Assembly (NCBI RefSeq): GCF_014651075.1
Contig: NZ_BMWE01000001.1
Span: 496,001-560,000 of the forward strand
Direction of reading: 5' to 3'
DNA from: Streptomyces djakartensis
GTDB lineage: Bacteria; Actinomycetota; Actinomycetes; Streptomycetales; Streptomycetaceae
DNA: 64,000 bases
Part shown: piece by piece, positions 1-7,683 of the stretch
Layout: each line of letters opens with the position of its first letter
Numbering within the stretch: the first letter of the stretch is position 1
Made by a program: the position numbers and the translations under genes
The notes under the pieces: model-generated
What the model was told of the DNA's origin: nothing
What the model saw: the letters and a program-made list of their open reading frames with translations, nothing else
The model's database searches: none

Positions 1-340
1 CGCTCTGGAACCCGGCGGATTCCTTCTGCTGCCTTCGTTCCTCCGACCCACGCGGTCGGGCGTGTCGCACTCTCGCTGACATGGATGTCCCTTGTTCGGA
101 CATCCCTGCTGGGAATGCACACGGCCCTTCCGGAACCGCAGGCCGGGGGCGAAGGCCCACCGGGTGCCTGGCCGGTGCCGCACTGACACTTCCCGAAAGA
201 TTCCCGTACGTCCGCCCCAGTGCTGCCGTGTGGCAGTTAGGGCGACGAGTACTGTGGGACTCGCTTCCGGTCCCCCCGGCGGGAGGCGCGCAGCATCAAC
301 ACTCGACCGAGCAACTCGGACAGTCTGCCATATGGGGCGG
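1..340 (-). promoter_or_regulatory. Long structured 5' leader of a gene left of the window
   Basis: No credible gene lies here. On the minus strand the stretch looks like the leader of a gene starting just left of base 1. It contains a perfect 8-bp hairpin (83-90 with 98-105) and a dyad at 43-60, CCGACCCACGCGGTCGGG, that is identical to one in the rpsL leader (13258-13275). A shared leader element suggests that the gene on the left is another ribosomal-protein operon, possibly rpsJ; this is inference. I could not place a convincing promoter. The ATPase gene ending at 388 converges on the upstream part of this region. Confidence 0.4.
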
Positions 341-387
341 GGCCTACGCCAATCGAGCCGGAGAGAATACCCCGGGGGTGACGTAGG

Positions 388-2526
388 TCAAACCGCGACG
401 TCCCTGGACCGGGCCGGACCGGGCGCCGGTGGCCCGTCCCCCGGGCCCGCCTCGGGGGGTACGCCGTTCAGTTCCCACTGCCACAGCAGGTCGCACACCC
501 GTTGCACCGCCCCGGTGAGGTGCCGGCGGTACGTGCTGAACGGCAGGCCCAGCCGGTGGGCCGCCGCCTGCTGCGTGGGCGCGCCCTTGACGTACGTGGT
601 CACGAGTGCGCGGTGCCGTTTCGCACCGCCGCGTTCCCTCGGGAGCGCGGCGATCGCCCGTTCCAGGACCGCGGCCAGGTCCGTGTCCGCGCCGGCGGCG
701 ATCCGGCACTGAGAGAGCGGGTTGACGGCGAGCAGGTCCGGTGTGCGCAACGCGCGCAGGGCGTCGCGTACGGCCGCGTCGAAGTCGGCGCGGTGCAGCG
801 TCGGCGGCGCGGCCGGACGCTCGTGGCGCGTGGCGAAGGCGGTCCGTGGTTCGCTCGAGAGCCCGTCCCGCAGGCTCGCCTCCAGGAGGGGAACGGGCGG
901 GTGGAGCCGCAGGTCGAGGCCGCGCAGGGTGGGAACGGGTCCGGCGGTCGCCGGCTGACGGTCGACGGCCGGAAGGTACCTCTCGGCCGGGGACCAGCCC
1001 TGCTCACCGTCGCGCGCGGCCGTGAACACCCAGGTCAGCCGCTCGGCGCGGACGAGTTCGCCGCACAGGCGCCACCACATCGCCCGCCACGAGTCTCCCT
1101 CCCGGGCACCGGGCGCCGCGACCAGGAAGCGGACGACGGCGATCAGGTCGCCGGGAAGCGAGGGCGCCGTACCCCGGACGTGTTCGAGGGCGGCGGCCAC
1201 CACCGCGTCCCGGTCCGGGTGCGGGTCGGCGGAGCCCGGCGCGCCGGCGGGCAGGAGCGGGACCGCCAGGAAGGCGACGATCCCCTCCTCGTCCCCGCCC
1301 GCCGCCCGGTACACCCGGAACGCCTCCGGCTGCCGGTCGAGCCAGTGGGCGACCTGAGCGGCGGAGTCCTCGCCCTCGGCCTGCCGGGCCAGCGCGAGCA
1401 CCTGCGCCCGGTCGCCCGGCGCGTAGGGCGCCTCACGGACGCCGCTGCCGGCGGTGCGGTAGCAGCAGCGGCGATCGGGCGGCGCGTGCAGGAACATCAG
1501 GTCGTGCACGGCCCTGGGCACCTCGGCGTCGGCGACGGTGCGCACCCGGTCGAGCAGCCGCTGGTGGAGTCGTTCGTGGAGCTCGCGCGCCCCCTCCGGG
1601 TCCCGCCAGCGCAGGTCCGCCCGCAGCGCTCCGCAGACCGCGTCGTGCGGGTAGAGACCGTCGTCGGCTCCGTCGACGAAGGGCTGGGCGCGCAGCCAGT
1701 CGAACAGTTCGGGCGCGCGGTCACCGAGGACTTCCCGCAGCAGGGCCTCCGTGGTGACGCGCAGGTGGGCGCAGACCTCCAGGGCGCGGCGGTGGTCGGG
1801 GTCCGGCAGCCGGCCCAGAAGGTGCGGGAGCAGGGAGCCGAGGACGTCCTGGCCGGGCCGCCACTCGGGGGGAGGCGCCGCCGGCCGCGCGCTCGACCTC
1901 CGCACGGCCGCGCCGAGCGACTCGGCGGCGAGCGACAGCGCGAGCGGATTGCCGCCGACGACGGGCAGCAGCACGCGCTGCGCGGACCGGGGCAGGCCTC
2001 TGAGCTGGAGGTAGCGGGCCGACTCCACCAGGCCGAACTCGCGCAGCGCGACGCTCCTGAGGACGTCCGTCCAGCCCGGGTCCGCCGTCCACCGGGGGTT
2101 CGGCGCGTCCCGTCCGGCGACGACCACGGCCGTGCCGAGCGGGATCCGCGGCAGGAAGTCCTCCATGAGCCAGTTCTCCAGCCCCGGGAACCGCTCGAAG
2201 GCGTCGACGAGCAGGAGCCCGCCTTCCTCCCGCAGCACCGGCCGGGCGGCCGACGCGAAGGCCTCCGCGGTCGGTTCCACGCTTCTGCCGTCGACGGTGA
2301 CGACCGAGCGGCCCTCGGCCCGTGCCCGGTGGGCGAAGCGGTCGAGCAGGGCGGACTTGCCGATGCCGCCGGGTCCGTGGAACCACAGGACCGGATGCGC
2401 GTCGGGCGCACCGGTCAATGTCTTCTCGAACAGAGCCAGTTCCGCCGCACGGCCGACGAAGGCGCGCTCCCGCGCCGCGACGATCCGGCGTTCCAGAACG
2501 GCGTGTGCGCGCATGGGTGCCCGCAT
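388..2526 (-). CDS. STAND-like P-loop ATPase with C-terminal HTH-like region
   Basis: This 712-residue protein has a Walker A motif GPGGIGKS at residues 51-58 and a Walker B-like stretch LLLVDAF near 104-110, followed by helical sequence typical of AAA/STAND NTPases (sensor-like GGNPLAL near 190). The last 60 residues (AAAHRLGLPFSTYRRHL) look like a helix-turn-helix, so a regulatory ATPase is plausible. The middle is long, Leu/Arg-rich and probably an alpha-helical repeat domain. The start at 2526 has AGGGGG nine bases upstream. The gene stands alone, pointing towards the leader at the left edge. I do not recognise a named family; the ligand and target are unknown. Confidence 0.8.
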   Translation of the reverse strand: MRAPMRAHAVLERRIVAARERAFVGRAAELALFEKTLTGAPDAHPVLWFHGPGGIGKSALLDRFAHRARAEGRSVVTVDGRSVEPTAEAFASAARPVLREEGGLLLVDAFERFPGLENWLMEDFLPRIPLGTAVVVAGRDAPNPRWTADPGWTDVLRSVALREFGLVESARYLQLRGLPRSAQRVLLPVVGGNPLALSLAAESLGAAVRRSSARPAAPPPEWRPGQDVLGSLLPHLLGRLPDPDHRRALEVCAHLRVTTEALLREVLGDRAPELFDWLRAQPFVDGADDGLYPHDAVCGALRADLRWRDPEGARELHERLHQRLLDRVRTVADAEVPRAVHDLMFLHAPPDRRCCYRTAGSGVREAPYAPGDRAQVLALARQAEGEDSAAQVAHWLDRQPEAFRVYRAAGGDEEGIVAFLAVPLLPAGAPGSADPHPDRDAVVAAALEHVRGTAPSLPGDLIAVVRFLVAAPGAREGDSWRAMWWRLCGELVRAERLTWVFTAARDGEQGWSPAERYLPAVDRQPATAGPVPTLRGLDLRLHPPVPLLEASLRDGLSSEPRTAFATRHERPAAPPTLHRADFDAAVRDALRALRTPDLLAVNPLSQCRIAAGADTDLAAVLERAIAALPRERGGAKRHRALVTTYVKGAPTQQAAAHRLGLPFSTYRRHLTGAVQRVCDLLWQWELNGVPPEAGPGDGPPAPGPARSRDVAV

Positions 2527-2639
2527 ACGTGAATACCCCCTGAGAGCGCCGGGTGGTCTAGCCCGGTGCCCTCCTCAGGGAAACGCTTGAGCGGGCCGGC
2601 GTCAACGCCGACCCGCGTAAGCGGATTTCGAATGTCCGA

Positions 2640-3023
2640 TCAGCAGAACTTCCCCGTCCGGAAACTGGTCATCCGGTCGTTCACGGAGGAGCTCACGTTG
2701 TAGGAGGACCCGCCGGGCGGGACGCTGACCAGGCAGGAGCCGCCGTAGTTCGAGTCGTTGTAGAGCGTGATCCAGCTGTCGGTGCGGTTCCAGTACGAGG
2801 TCGTACGGTCGTTCATGTAGGCACCGATGTTGCCAACGGAACCAGGGGCGGAGAAGAACCGTCCCTGGTAGCCCGTGTGCTCCCACACGCAGAAGTGCTT
2901 GTCCGGGCACTGCTCGGGCAGCGCCTGCGCCGTGCCCGTCGCCACGACGGACATCCCGGCCGCCGCCGCCAGGGCGAGCACACCCGTGAGCACCCTGCCG
3001 TGCCGCTTCCCCGTCGCCGTCAT
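2640..3023 (-). CDS. Secreted peptidase-inhibitor-like protein, family I36
   Basis: This 127-residue protein has a Sec signal peptide (basic TGKRHGR, then an alanine-rich hydrophobic stretch, likely cleavage after AQA near residue 34). The mature part has paired cysteines and the pattern CVWEH..Y.G, SYWNRTDSWITLYNDSNY and a final DRMTSFR.GKFC, typical of the Streptomyces I36 metalloprotease-inhibitor family with its beta/gamma-crystallin-like fold. The start at 3023 was chosen over a longer reading because GGGGGA lies just upstream and the signal peptide begins there. It is 14 bases downstream of its paralogue ending at 3038, so the two are likely co-transcribed. The inhibitory target is not shown by the sequence. 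Confidence 0.85.
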   Translation of the reverse strand: MTATGKRHGRVLTGVLALAAAAGMSVVATGTAQALPEQCPDKHFCVWEHTGYQGRFFSAPGSVGNIGAYMNDRTTSYWNRTDSWITLYNDSNYGGSCLVSVPPGGSSYNVSSSVNDRMTSFRTGKFC

Positions 3024-3037
3024 CTTCGTCCCCCCGC

Positions 3038-3415
3038 TCAGCACGTGCCCACCCGGAATGAGGTCATCTTGTCGTTGAACTGGGTCGGGATGGCCGCCGA
3101 GGACCCGCCCGGCGGGATGGTGATCATGCACCCGCGGTAGTTCGAGTCGAAGTACAGCGTGATGTAGTTGCCGGTGCGGTTCCAGTACGACGTCAGCTTG
3201 TCGTTGAAGTACGAGCCGACGTTGGGGTTCGACTCCCCGGCGTTCGCGATGATGAGCCGGCCGGTGTAGCTGGAGTTCTCCCATGCGCAGAACTTGCCGG
3301 CCGGACAGTCTCCGGGCGCCGCGGTGGCACCCGGGGCGGCGGCGGTCCACACTCCCGCCACGGCGGCCAGGGCGGCCGCTGTCGTCGAAAGACGCCTGGT
3401 TAAGGGCCTGAACAT
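3038..3415 (-). CDS. Secreted peptidase-inhibitor-like protein, family I36 (paralogue)
   Basis: This 125-residue protein has a signal peptide (FRPLTRRLS followed by an Ala/Val stretch ending ATAAP). The mature domain closely parallels the downstream neighbour: CPAGKFCAWENSSYTGR, SYWNRTGNYITLYFDSNYRG, then IPPGGSS and DKMTSFRVGTC. The start at 3415 is preceded by GGAACGGGACAG; a 20-residue longer reading lacks signal-peptide character at its N-terminus. The gene is first of a tandem pair produced by duplication and divergence. Proteins of this family are secreted and some inhibit extracellular metalloproteases or bind carbohydrate; which applies here is not visible. Confidence 0.85.
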   Translation of the reverse strand: MFRPLTRRLSTTAAALAAVAGVWTAAAPGATAAPGDCPAGKFCAWENSSYTGRLIIANAGESNPNVGSYFNDKLTSYWNRTGNYITLYFDSNYRGCMITIPPGGSSAAIPTQFNDKMTSFRVGTC

Positions 3416-3510
3416 CTGTCCCGTTCCTTCCTTCGGGCCCGGTTCTTCCGCCGGGCTCACAGGACAGATGCTCATTCAGGCGATTGCTCGGTTACCAGCT
3501 CACTCGGTGC

Positions 3511-3729
3511 TCAGCAGTGCTCATTCATGACCGCGTGGGACAGGAACGGGGTCCACGCCTTCGGGGTCAGGGCGAGGCGAGGGCCGTCGGCCTGTTTGGA
3601 GTCGCGGACGTGGATCGTGCGGGGGGCGACGGCGACCTCCAGACAGGATTCGCCGTCGGTACCGCCGCTGTAGCTGCTCTTGAACCACGCCAGTTCGGAG
3701 GCGTCCCCGGCGGAGCCCTTGCGCATCAT
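3511..3729 (-). CDS. DUF397 domain protein
   Basis: A small 72-residue protein with the DUF397 signature: AWFKSSYSGG near the start, ESCLEVA, then IHVRDSKQADGPRLALTPKAWTPFL. DUF397 proteins are encoded beside XRE regulators in Streptomyces and act with them as small partner or anti-regulator proteins (the BldB/WhiJ-type systems). The start overlaps the stop of the XRE gene as ATGA (3726-3729), indicating translational coupling; a second in-frame ATG sits at 3726. The downstream region up to 3415 is short and holds no other gene. Confidence 0.88.
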   Translation of the reverse strand: MMRKGSAGDASELAWFKSSYSGGTDGESCLEVAVAPRTIHVRDSKQADGPRLALTPKAWTPFLSHAVMNEHC

Positions 3730-4148
3730 GTCTCTCCCAGCAGTCTCTCGATGAATGCCAGCGACTCCCGCGGCGGGAAGGCCTGCGCCCGGATGGTGCC
3801 ATACCGCAGTTCCGCGAGGTCCCGCCCCTTCTTCGGGTACCGGACCTTCTTCACGTCCTCCTTCATCGCCGAGATGAGCCCACCGGCTCCCAAAACCTCG
3901 TCGGCCTTGTCCAGGTACTCGAACCGAGGGATCCGCTTCCCGCCCTCGATCTTGTAGACCATGTCCTCGCCGTACCCGACCGCCGTCCCGAACTCGCCGG
4001 CCCGCATCCCCACCGCCTCCCGCCGCAGCTTCAGCTGCCGCCCCCCGGTGGCGATGACCGCCAGACCCCACTCGTCGTCGGGATCCACCTCCCAACCCGG
4101 CTCGTCCGCCTCGCTCTTGAGCCGCACAGCTTCCCCGTCGACCGTCAT
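3726..4148 (-). CDS. XRE-type HTH regulator lacking most of the DUF5753 domain
   Basis: This is 140 residues, about half the usual size of the Streptomyces HTH-DUF5753 (Scr1-like) regulators. An HTH (LKLRREAVGMRAGEFGTAV, then YGEDMVYKIEGGKR) occupies roughly residues 35-85. After KEDVKKVRYPKKGRD the sequence jumps to YGTIRAQAFPPRESLAFIE, which in full-length relatives is the very C-terminus. The ligand/partner-sensing middle of about 130-150 residues therefore appears to be deleted in frame. The start at 4148 was chosen for AGGGGCGG upstream. It is coupled to the DUF397 gene by an ATGA overlap and diverges from the RsbW-like gene at 4306. Confidence 0.82.
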   Translation of the reverse strand: MTVDGEAVRLKSEADEPGWEVDPDDEWGLAVIATGGRQLKLRREAVGMRAGEFGTAVGYGEDMVYKIEGGKRIPRFEYLDKADEVLGAGGLISAMKEDVKKVRYPKKGRDLAELRYGTIRAQAFPPRESLAFIERLLGET

Positions 4149-4305
4149 CGCACCGCCCCTCTGTCGTACCGCCGAACTTCGACGCTCCGCCGCCGTACGG
4201 CCGCGCACGACAAGCCCGGACACCACCGGACAAGCACCCGACAGTCACCGTACGTATCGGAGTCGTCACTGTTCACGGTAGGCGCGGGCCGCCACGCTAA
4301 GTCAC

Positions 4306-4731
4306 GTGAATCAGAAAATCGCCGAGCCCGACCCCGAACTGCACCCCCGCGTCCGCGACTTCAGCGTGCCGCTGTCCTCCACACCACGCGGAGCCCGCCT
4401 CGCCCGCCTGCTGGCGACCGAGCAGCTCCGCGCCTGGGGACTCCCGCTGGACCCCGCGGAGCACATCGTGGCCGAGCTGGCGGCGAACGCCGTCACACAC
4501 GGCCGCGTCCCGGGACGGGACTTCCGGCTCACGCTGTACGTCGTGGGCGACACCCTCCGCATCGAGGTCACCGACACCAGGGGCGACCGACTGCCGCACC
4601 GCGAACCCGCCACCCCCGACGGCGAGTCGGGCCGTGGCCTCGTCCTCGTGGAAGCCCTCGCGGACCGCAGACATGCGACGGCCCCCGGCCGGGACTGGCA
4701 TGCCGATGCTGTTGACCAATCCATGCAGTGA
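4306..4731 (+). CDS. RsbW-like ATP-binding protein (HATPase_c_2)
   Basis: This 141-residue protein has GHKL ATPase boxes: N-box ELAANAVTHGR near residues 58-68, D-box IEVTDTRGD near 88-96, and G-box ESGRGLVLVEALADR near 109-123. Such single-domain kinases regulate sigma factors or partner with XRE/DUF397 modules, and this gene diverges from exactly such a pair. The start is GTG at 4306. The C-terminus after ADR is unusual: relatives commonly end in a WGV...GKTVWAE-like strand, whereas here it reads RHATAPGRDWHADAVDQ, so a small frameshift or tail replacement near 4670 is possible. A strong hairpin follows the stop. Confidence 0.8.
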   Translation: MNQKIAEPDPELHPRVRDFSVPLSSTPRGARLARLLATEQLRAWGLPLDPAEHIVAELAANAVTHGRVPGRDFRLTLYVVGDTLRIEVTDTRGDRLPHREPATPDGESGRGLVLVEALADRRHATAPGRDWHADAVDQSMQ

Positions 4732-4748
4732 GCGGTAAGTGTCCGCTC

Positions 4749-4790
4749 AGTCTCAGCGACACGCTGGGCGTACGGCGTGTCGCTGAGACT
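4749..4790. terminator. Perfect 16-bp inverted repeat, terminator-like
   Basis: AGTCTCAGCGACACGC (4749-4764) pairs perfectly with 4775-4790 around a 10-base loop, 17 bases after the stop of the RsbW-like gene. There is no U-tract, as is usual for Streptomyces terminators. It could work in both directions. Confidence 0.75.
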
Positions 4791-4799
4791 CAGACGACA

Positions 4800-5000
4800 G
4801 TTGTGGTCGCCGATCGCGAGCCCCTTCTCGATGGGATACCCAGCACCGCCGCCCTGTGCGAACGGGAGACCCACGGCTACCTGGCCCGCACCCGCGAACG
4901 TCTCCCAAGCGGCCGGATCGTCACGCACACCGTCTCGTACAACCAGCCACTGGCCACGGGGACGCCACACCGCAAGGCGGACGCCACCCCGCCTACCGCA
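4800..5000 (+). pseudogene. Possible decayed remnant of a GntR/UTRA-type regulator
   Basis: Between 4791 and 5164 there is no intact gene. One plus frame reads GYLARTRERLPSGRIVTHTV followed by SYNQPLA, which resembles the end of a UTRA ligand-binding domain of GntR regulators (pattern R.R..LP.G..V....SY.P..A). It runs straight from the preceding hairpin, has no plausible start or ribosome-binding site, and continues into low-complexity Pro/Thr sequence. I treat it as a weakly supported remnant; the rest of the gap shows nothing. Confidence 0.25.
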
Positions 5001-5164
5001 CCACCTGTCACTCCCCCACCGGCGCTGTCACAGCCCGCCAAGCCGGAGGGCCCGCAACAGCTCGGTGAACAGCTGGATTCCCTGTCCGACATGTCCGAGC
5101 CCTTTTTCACCAGCTGTTGTGCGAGGCACTCGATTGGCCGACAAGAAGATGTGGCCCTGCAACC

Positions 5165-5677
5165 TCAGAGCTTGCCCAAGATGACGCTGCGCCAGGTCCA
5201 CCCCGACTTGAGGACGACGCTCTGGAGGGGGTCGCGCAGCTCCGAGCTGTCGAAGCGGAAGGTCTCCGTCGCTTCAAAGCCACCGCTGTCTCCGCGCTCG
5301 ACCTTGTAGCGGCTGGAGACGGTCCTGTCGGGCCCGCGCGAGTACGCCCCCGAGATCTTCAACTGCGGCGGATTACCGACCCGGGTGACCTCCCAGCTTT
5401 CCTCGAGAACGCGTACTTCATGGTTCTCCGGGACCAGCCGCATCCGGATCCGGACGGCGCGTGTCAACTGCGACGCGACGAAGAAGGTCTGCCAAGCAGG
5501 CTCCGCCATCCGCCACTCCGCCACCAGGTCGGCGTCTTCGGCGGCACCGTCGCGGACGACGTACGGGGCATCGGCTCGGTTGACCCCGAGCAGGGCCGCG
5601 TGCACCTCAGTGGCCGGTAGCGGGGCGACGCCGTCGTCGGGGTGCTTCGTTCCGGTCAGCTTGTCGAAAAGTCCCAT
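5165..5677 (-). CDS. Hypothetical protein, last gene of the WXG cassette
   Basis: This 170-residue soluble protein begins GLFDKLTGTKHPDDGVAPLP. I recognise no domain. The middle (TRAVRIRMRLVPENHEVRVLEESWEV) alternates hydrophobic and polar residues like a beta-sandwich, and the C-terminus ends WTWRSVILGKL. There is no signal peptide or membrane segment. The start at 5677 was chosen because AGAGG sits eight bases upstream; a GTG fifteen codons earlier has no such site. It follows the LpqN-like gene by 59 bases on the same strand and is probably co-transcribed with the WXG/EspC-type genes, suggesting a chaperone, immunity or accessory role, but this rests on context only. Confidence 0.7.
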   Translation of the reverse strand: MGLFDKLTGTKHPDDGVAPLPATEVHAALLGVNRADAPYVVRDGAAEDADLVAEWRMAEPAWQTFFVASQLTRAVRIRMRLVPENHEVRVLEESWEVTRVGNPPQLKISGAYSRGPDRTVSSRYKVERGDSGGFEATETFRFDSSELRDPLQSVVLKSGWTWRSVILGKL

Positions 5678-5736
5678 GAAGTCAACCTCTGAGGTGTCGG
5701 GGTACAGGTTCAGGATTGCCACTTGCGCGAAACGCG

Positions 5737-6234
5737 CTAGGAAACAGCGCCGGTGTCAGGGCGGACCGTGCGTACGAAGTCCTGGAAGTCGCTCAGTACT
5801 TGGGGATGCTGAGAGGCGGTCGCAGTCAGGATCAGCCGGATTACCGCCCGCTTGCTCGGGTCGGCGACATCCAGCATGGAGAGGTACACCTGCGACTGGA
5901 CGAGGTCCCGGTGCACACCGCCGACGAGAGCCGAAACAGCCAGTGTCTGTGTGAGGCCGGGCGCGTCGGCGGAGCCGATCTCACGGCGCCCAATCGCCTC
6001 GACCAAGGTGCCGGCCTGGCGCAAGCGCTCCACGGACTCGTGGGCGATCTCGGGCAGCGTCGCCGCGTCCGGGCGGAACTCCCCGTCGATTGTGATGTTC
6101 GCGGTGAATCCGGCGTCCGGTCGCGGGTGCCGCGCGACGAACGCCGCGCCCGGGGCGCCGGCCGCATCCGGTGGTTCGGCGCGCCAGCCTTCCGGCAGTT
6201 CGAACTGGATCGGTACAGGCAAAGTCGTGGGCAT
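5737..6234 (-). CDS. LpqN/LpqT-like protein (no signal peptide)
   Basis: This 165-residue protein opens PTTLPVPIQFELPEGW, followed by GAAFVARHP...GFTANITIDGE and a C-terminal SDFQDFVRTVRP. This layout (FELPEGW, FTANI, a final helix with F..F...V) matches the LpqN/LpqT or DUF1795-like fold found as mycobacterial lipoproteins and beside type VII secretion substrates. No signal peptide or lipobox is visible, so this copy would be cytoplasmic. It lies 44 bases after the WXG-type gene on the same strand. A role in handling or exporting that protein is an inference from neighbourhood. Confidence 0.65.
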   Translation of the reverse strand: MPTTLPVPIQFELPEGWRAEPPDAAGAPGAAFVARHPRPDAGFTANITIDGEFRPDAATLPEIAHESVERLRQAGTLVEAIGRREIGSADAPGLTQTLAVSALVGGVHRDLVQSQVYLSMLDVADPSKRAVIRLILTATASQHPQVLSDFQDFVRTVRPDTGAVS

Positions 6235-6278
6235 CTCGGTCCATCCTTGCTACGGCAACGGGCCTGCGGGGGCGTTCG

Positions 6279-7607
6279 TCAGAGCAGGCTGCCGACACCG
6301 TCGGCGACCCATCCGGCCGCGTCCCCCACGGCATCGGCCGCGTCGCCCGCGGTATCTGCAATCTTCCCAGGGTCGACGGTGACCTCCATGCCCACGGCGC
6401 CACCGAGGATGGGGGAGACACCCACTTTGGGGGCGAAGTGCCATGTACCGTTGGCGTCCTTACCGAAGTTCAAGCTTGCCTCCGCACCAGGACCGGCCCA
6501 GCCCTCGGCTGTGGCACCCACCCCGATTCCCCCAATGTCAGCGCCTCCGGAGGCACCTCCTTTCGCACCAGCGAAGGCCTCTGCGCCCAACTGCAGCCCG
6601 TCGAGGCCGACCCCGGCACTGGCCCCGGCCTCAGCGCCCGCCTTGGCTTCGGCACGGCCATAGACCCCGATGGGGCCGAGGTCGGCACGACCGTTGGCCG
6701 AGGATTCGCCCCCTGCGAAGGCACCAGCCTCACCCCTGATGCCCTCGTTTGTGATCCCGCCAGCGGCAGAGACCTTGGCACCCGCATAGGCTTCAGACGC
6801 TCCGGCGAGCTGCATCGGGCCGTTGGAGAGCTTGCCCTCCGCACTCGCGCGGCCGAGATCAGCATGCGCCTCGGCCTCGCCCAGTTTGCCGGCCCCGGTG
6901 TCCGGCCCGGAGACCGATGTCCCGGTCCCAAGGCCGGAGGCTTCGGCCTCGCCTTCGGCAACCCACCCGTCGGTTCTCGTTCGGGCCTCCTTCCTCTTGG
7001 ACTCGGCCGCGCGCGTTGCGTTCGCGTCGTCGAGGGAGGTGACGACATTGGAGTTGAAGTCGCTTCGGCTGTTGCCGAGATCGCGGCGTAGCGCCCAGCA
7101 TGCGGTCTCGTCGGCCTCGGCTGCACGCCTCAGGACAGCCTCAAGGCGGCGGGCGAACGCCTCGCAAGCTTGCTGCTGTTCACGGATGGCGGCTTGGCCA
7201 TCGGGATCGTGACGAGCACCAACGTCCTGGGAAAGGTCATGGCGTGGTGTGACAGTGCCGGTAGTGCTGACGTGGAGGTCCTGCTCCTTGGCTTCGATGC
7301 CAGCAAGGCGGTGCAGGTCGTCCCTGGCCTTTTTCAACTCGGCGTGCAGCGACATGAGAACGCCGGCGATACCCTTTGCCTCCTTGTAGGCGCTCTCGAA
7401 CTGCTGCTGGGCGGCGCGTATGTCGTTGCTGGCCTTGGCCACCGTCATGACCGGCTGGGTCCAGCCCGCCTGGCTGAAGGGGCGAGCCACCTGGTCGCCG
7501 TATGCGATGCCCAACCCCTTGAACTTGGTGGCTGTCTCCTCCCAACGGTGAGCGGCCGCTTCTAAATTGCTGAGGTTGAGGTGGTACAGCTGCTCGTACG
7601 TCGGCAT
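6279..7607 (-). CDS. WXG100-superfamily-like protein with Gly/Ala-rich repeat C-terminus
   Basis: This 442-residue protein has a helical N-terminal half (residues 1 to about 190) built like WXG100/LXG secretion substrates: LEAAAHRWEETATKF, then AGWTQPVMTVAKASNDIRAAQQQFESAYKEA-type coiled coil with AGVLMSLHAELKKARDDLHRL. From about 230 the sequence turns into Ala/Gly-rich quasi-repeats (GAEAGASAG, GRADLGPIGVYGRAEA, GGADIGGIGVGATAEG), ending in an amphipathic tail DAADAVGDAAGWVADGVG. No toxin catalytic motif is visible. It lies between an EspC-like gene and an LpqN-like gene, so it is probably a type VII-exported surface or effector protein; no EccC ATPase is encoded nearby. Confidence 0.7.
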   Translation of the reverse strand: MPTYEQLYHLNLSNLEAAAHRWEETATKFKGLGIAYGDQVARPFSQAGWTQPVMTVAKASNDIRAAQQQFESAYKEAKGIAGVLMSLHAELKKARDDLHRLAGIEAKEQDLHVSTTGTVTPRHDLSQDVGARHDPDGQAAIREQQQACEAFARRLEAVLRRAAEADETACWALRRDLGNSRSDFNSNVVTSLDDANATRAAESKRKEARTRTDGWVAEGEAEASGLGTGTSVSGPDTGAGKLGEAEAHADLGRASAEGKLSNGPMQLAGASEAYAGAKVSAAGGITNEGIRGEAGAFAGGESSANGRADLGPIGVYGRAEAKAGAEAGASAGVGLDGLQLGAEAFAGAKGGASGGADIGGIGVGATAEGWAGPGAEASLNFGKDANGTWHFAPKVGVSPILGGAVGMEVTVDPGKIADTAGDAADAVGDAAGWVADGVGSLL

Positions 7608-7683
7608 GAGCTCGGCGAGTCCCCCGTGGAGTCGTGTGTCTTGTCAGGCTGAAACCGTGCGGCGGTGGATGAGGGGGCTTGGT

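Noticed and set aside
502-2532. Long plus-strand open frame opposite the ATPase gene
   Set aside because: Arg/Gly/Pro-rich antisense shadow of the minus-strand gene, without ribosome-binding site or recognisable motif.
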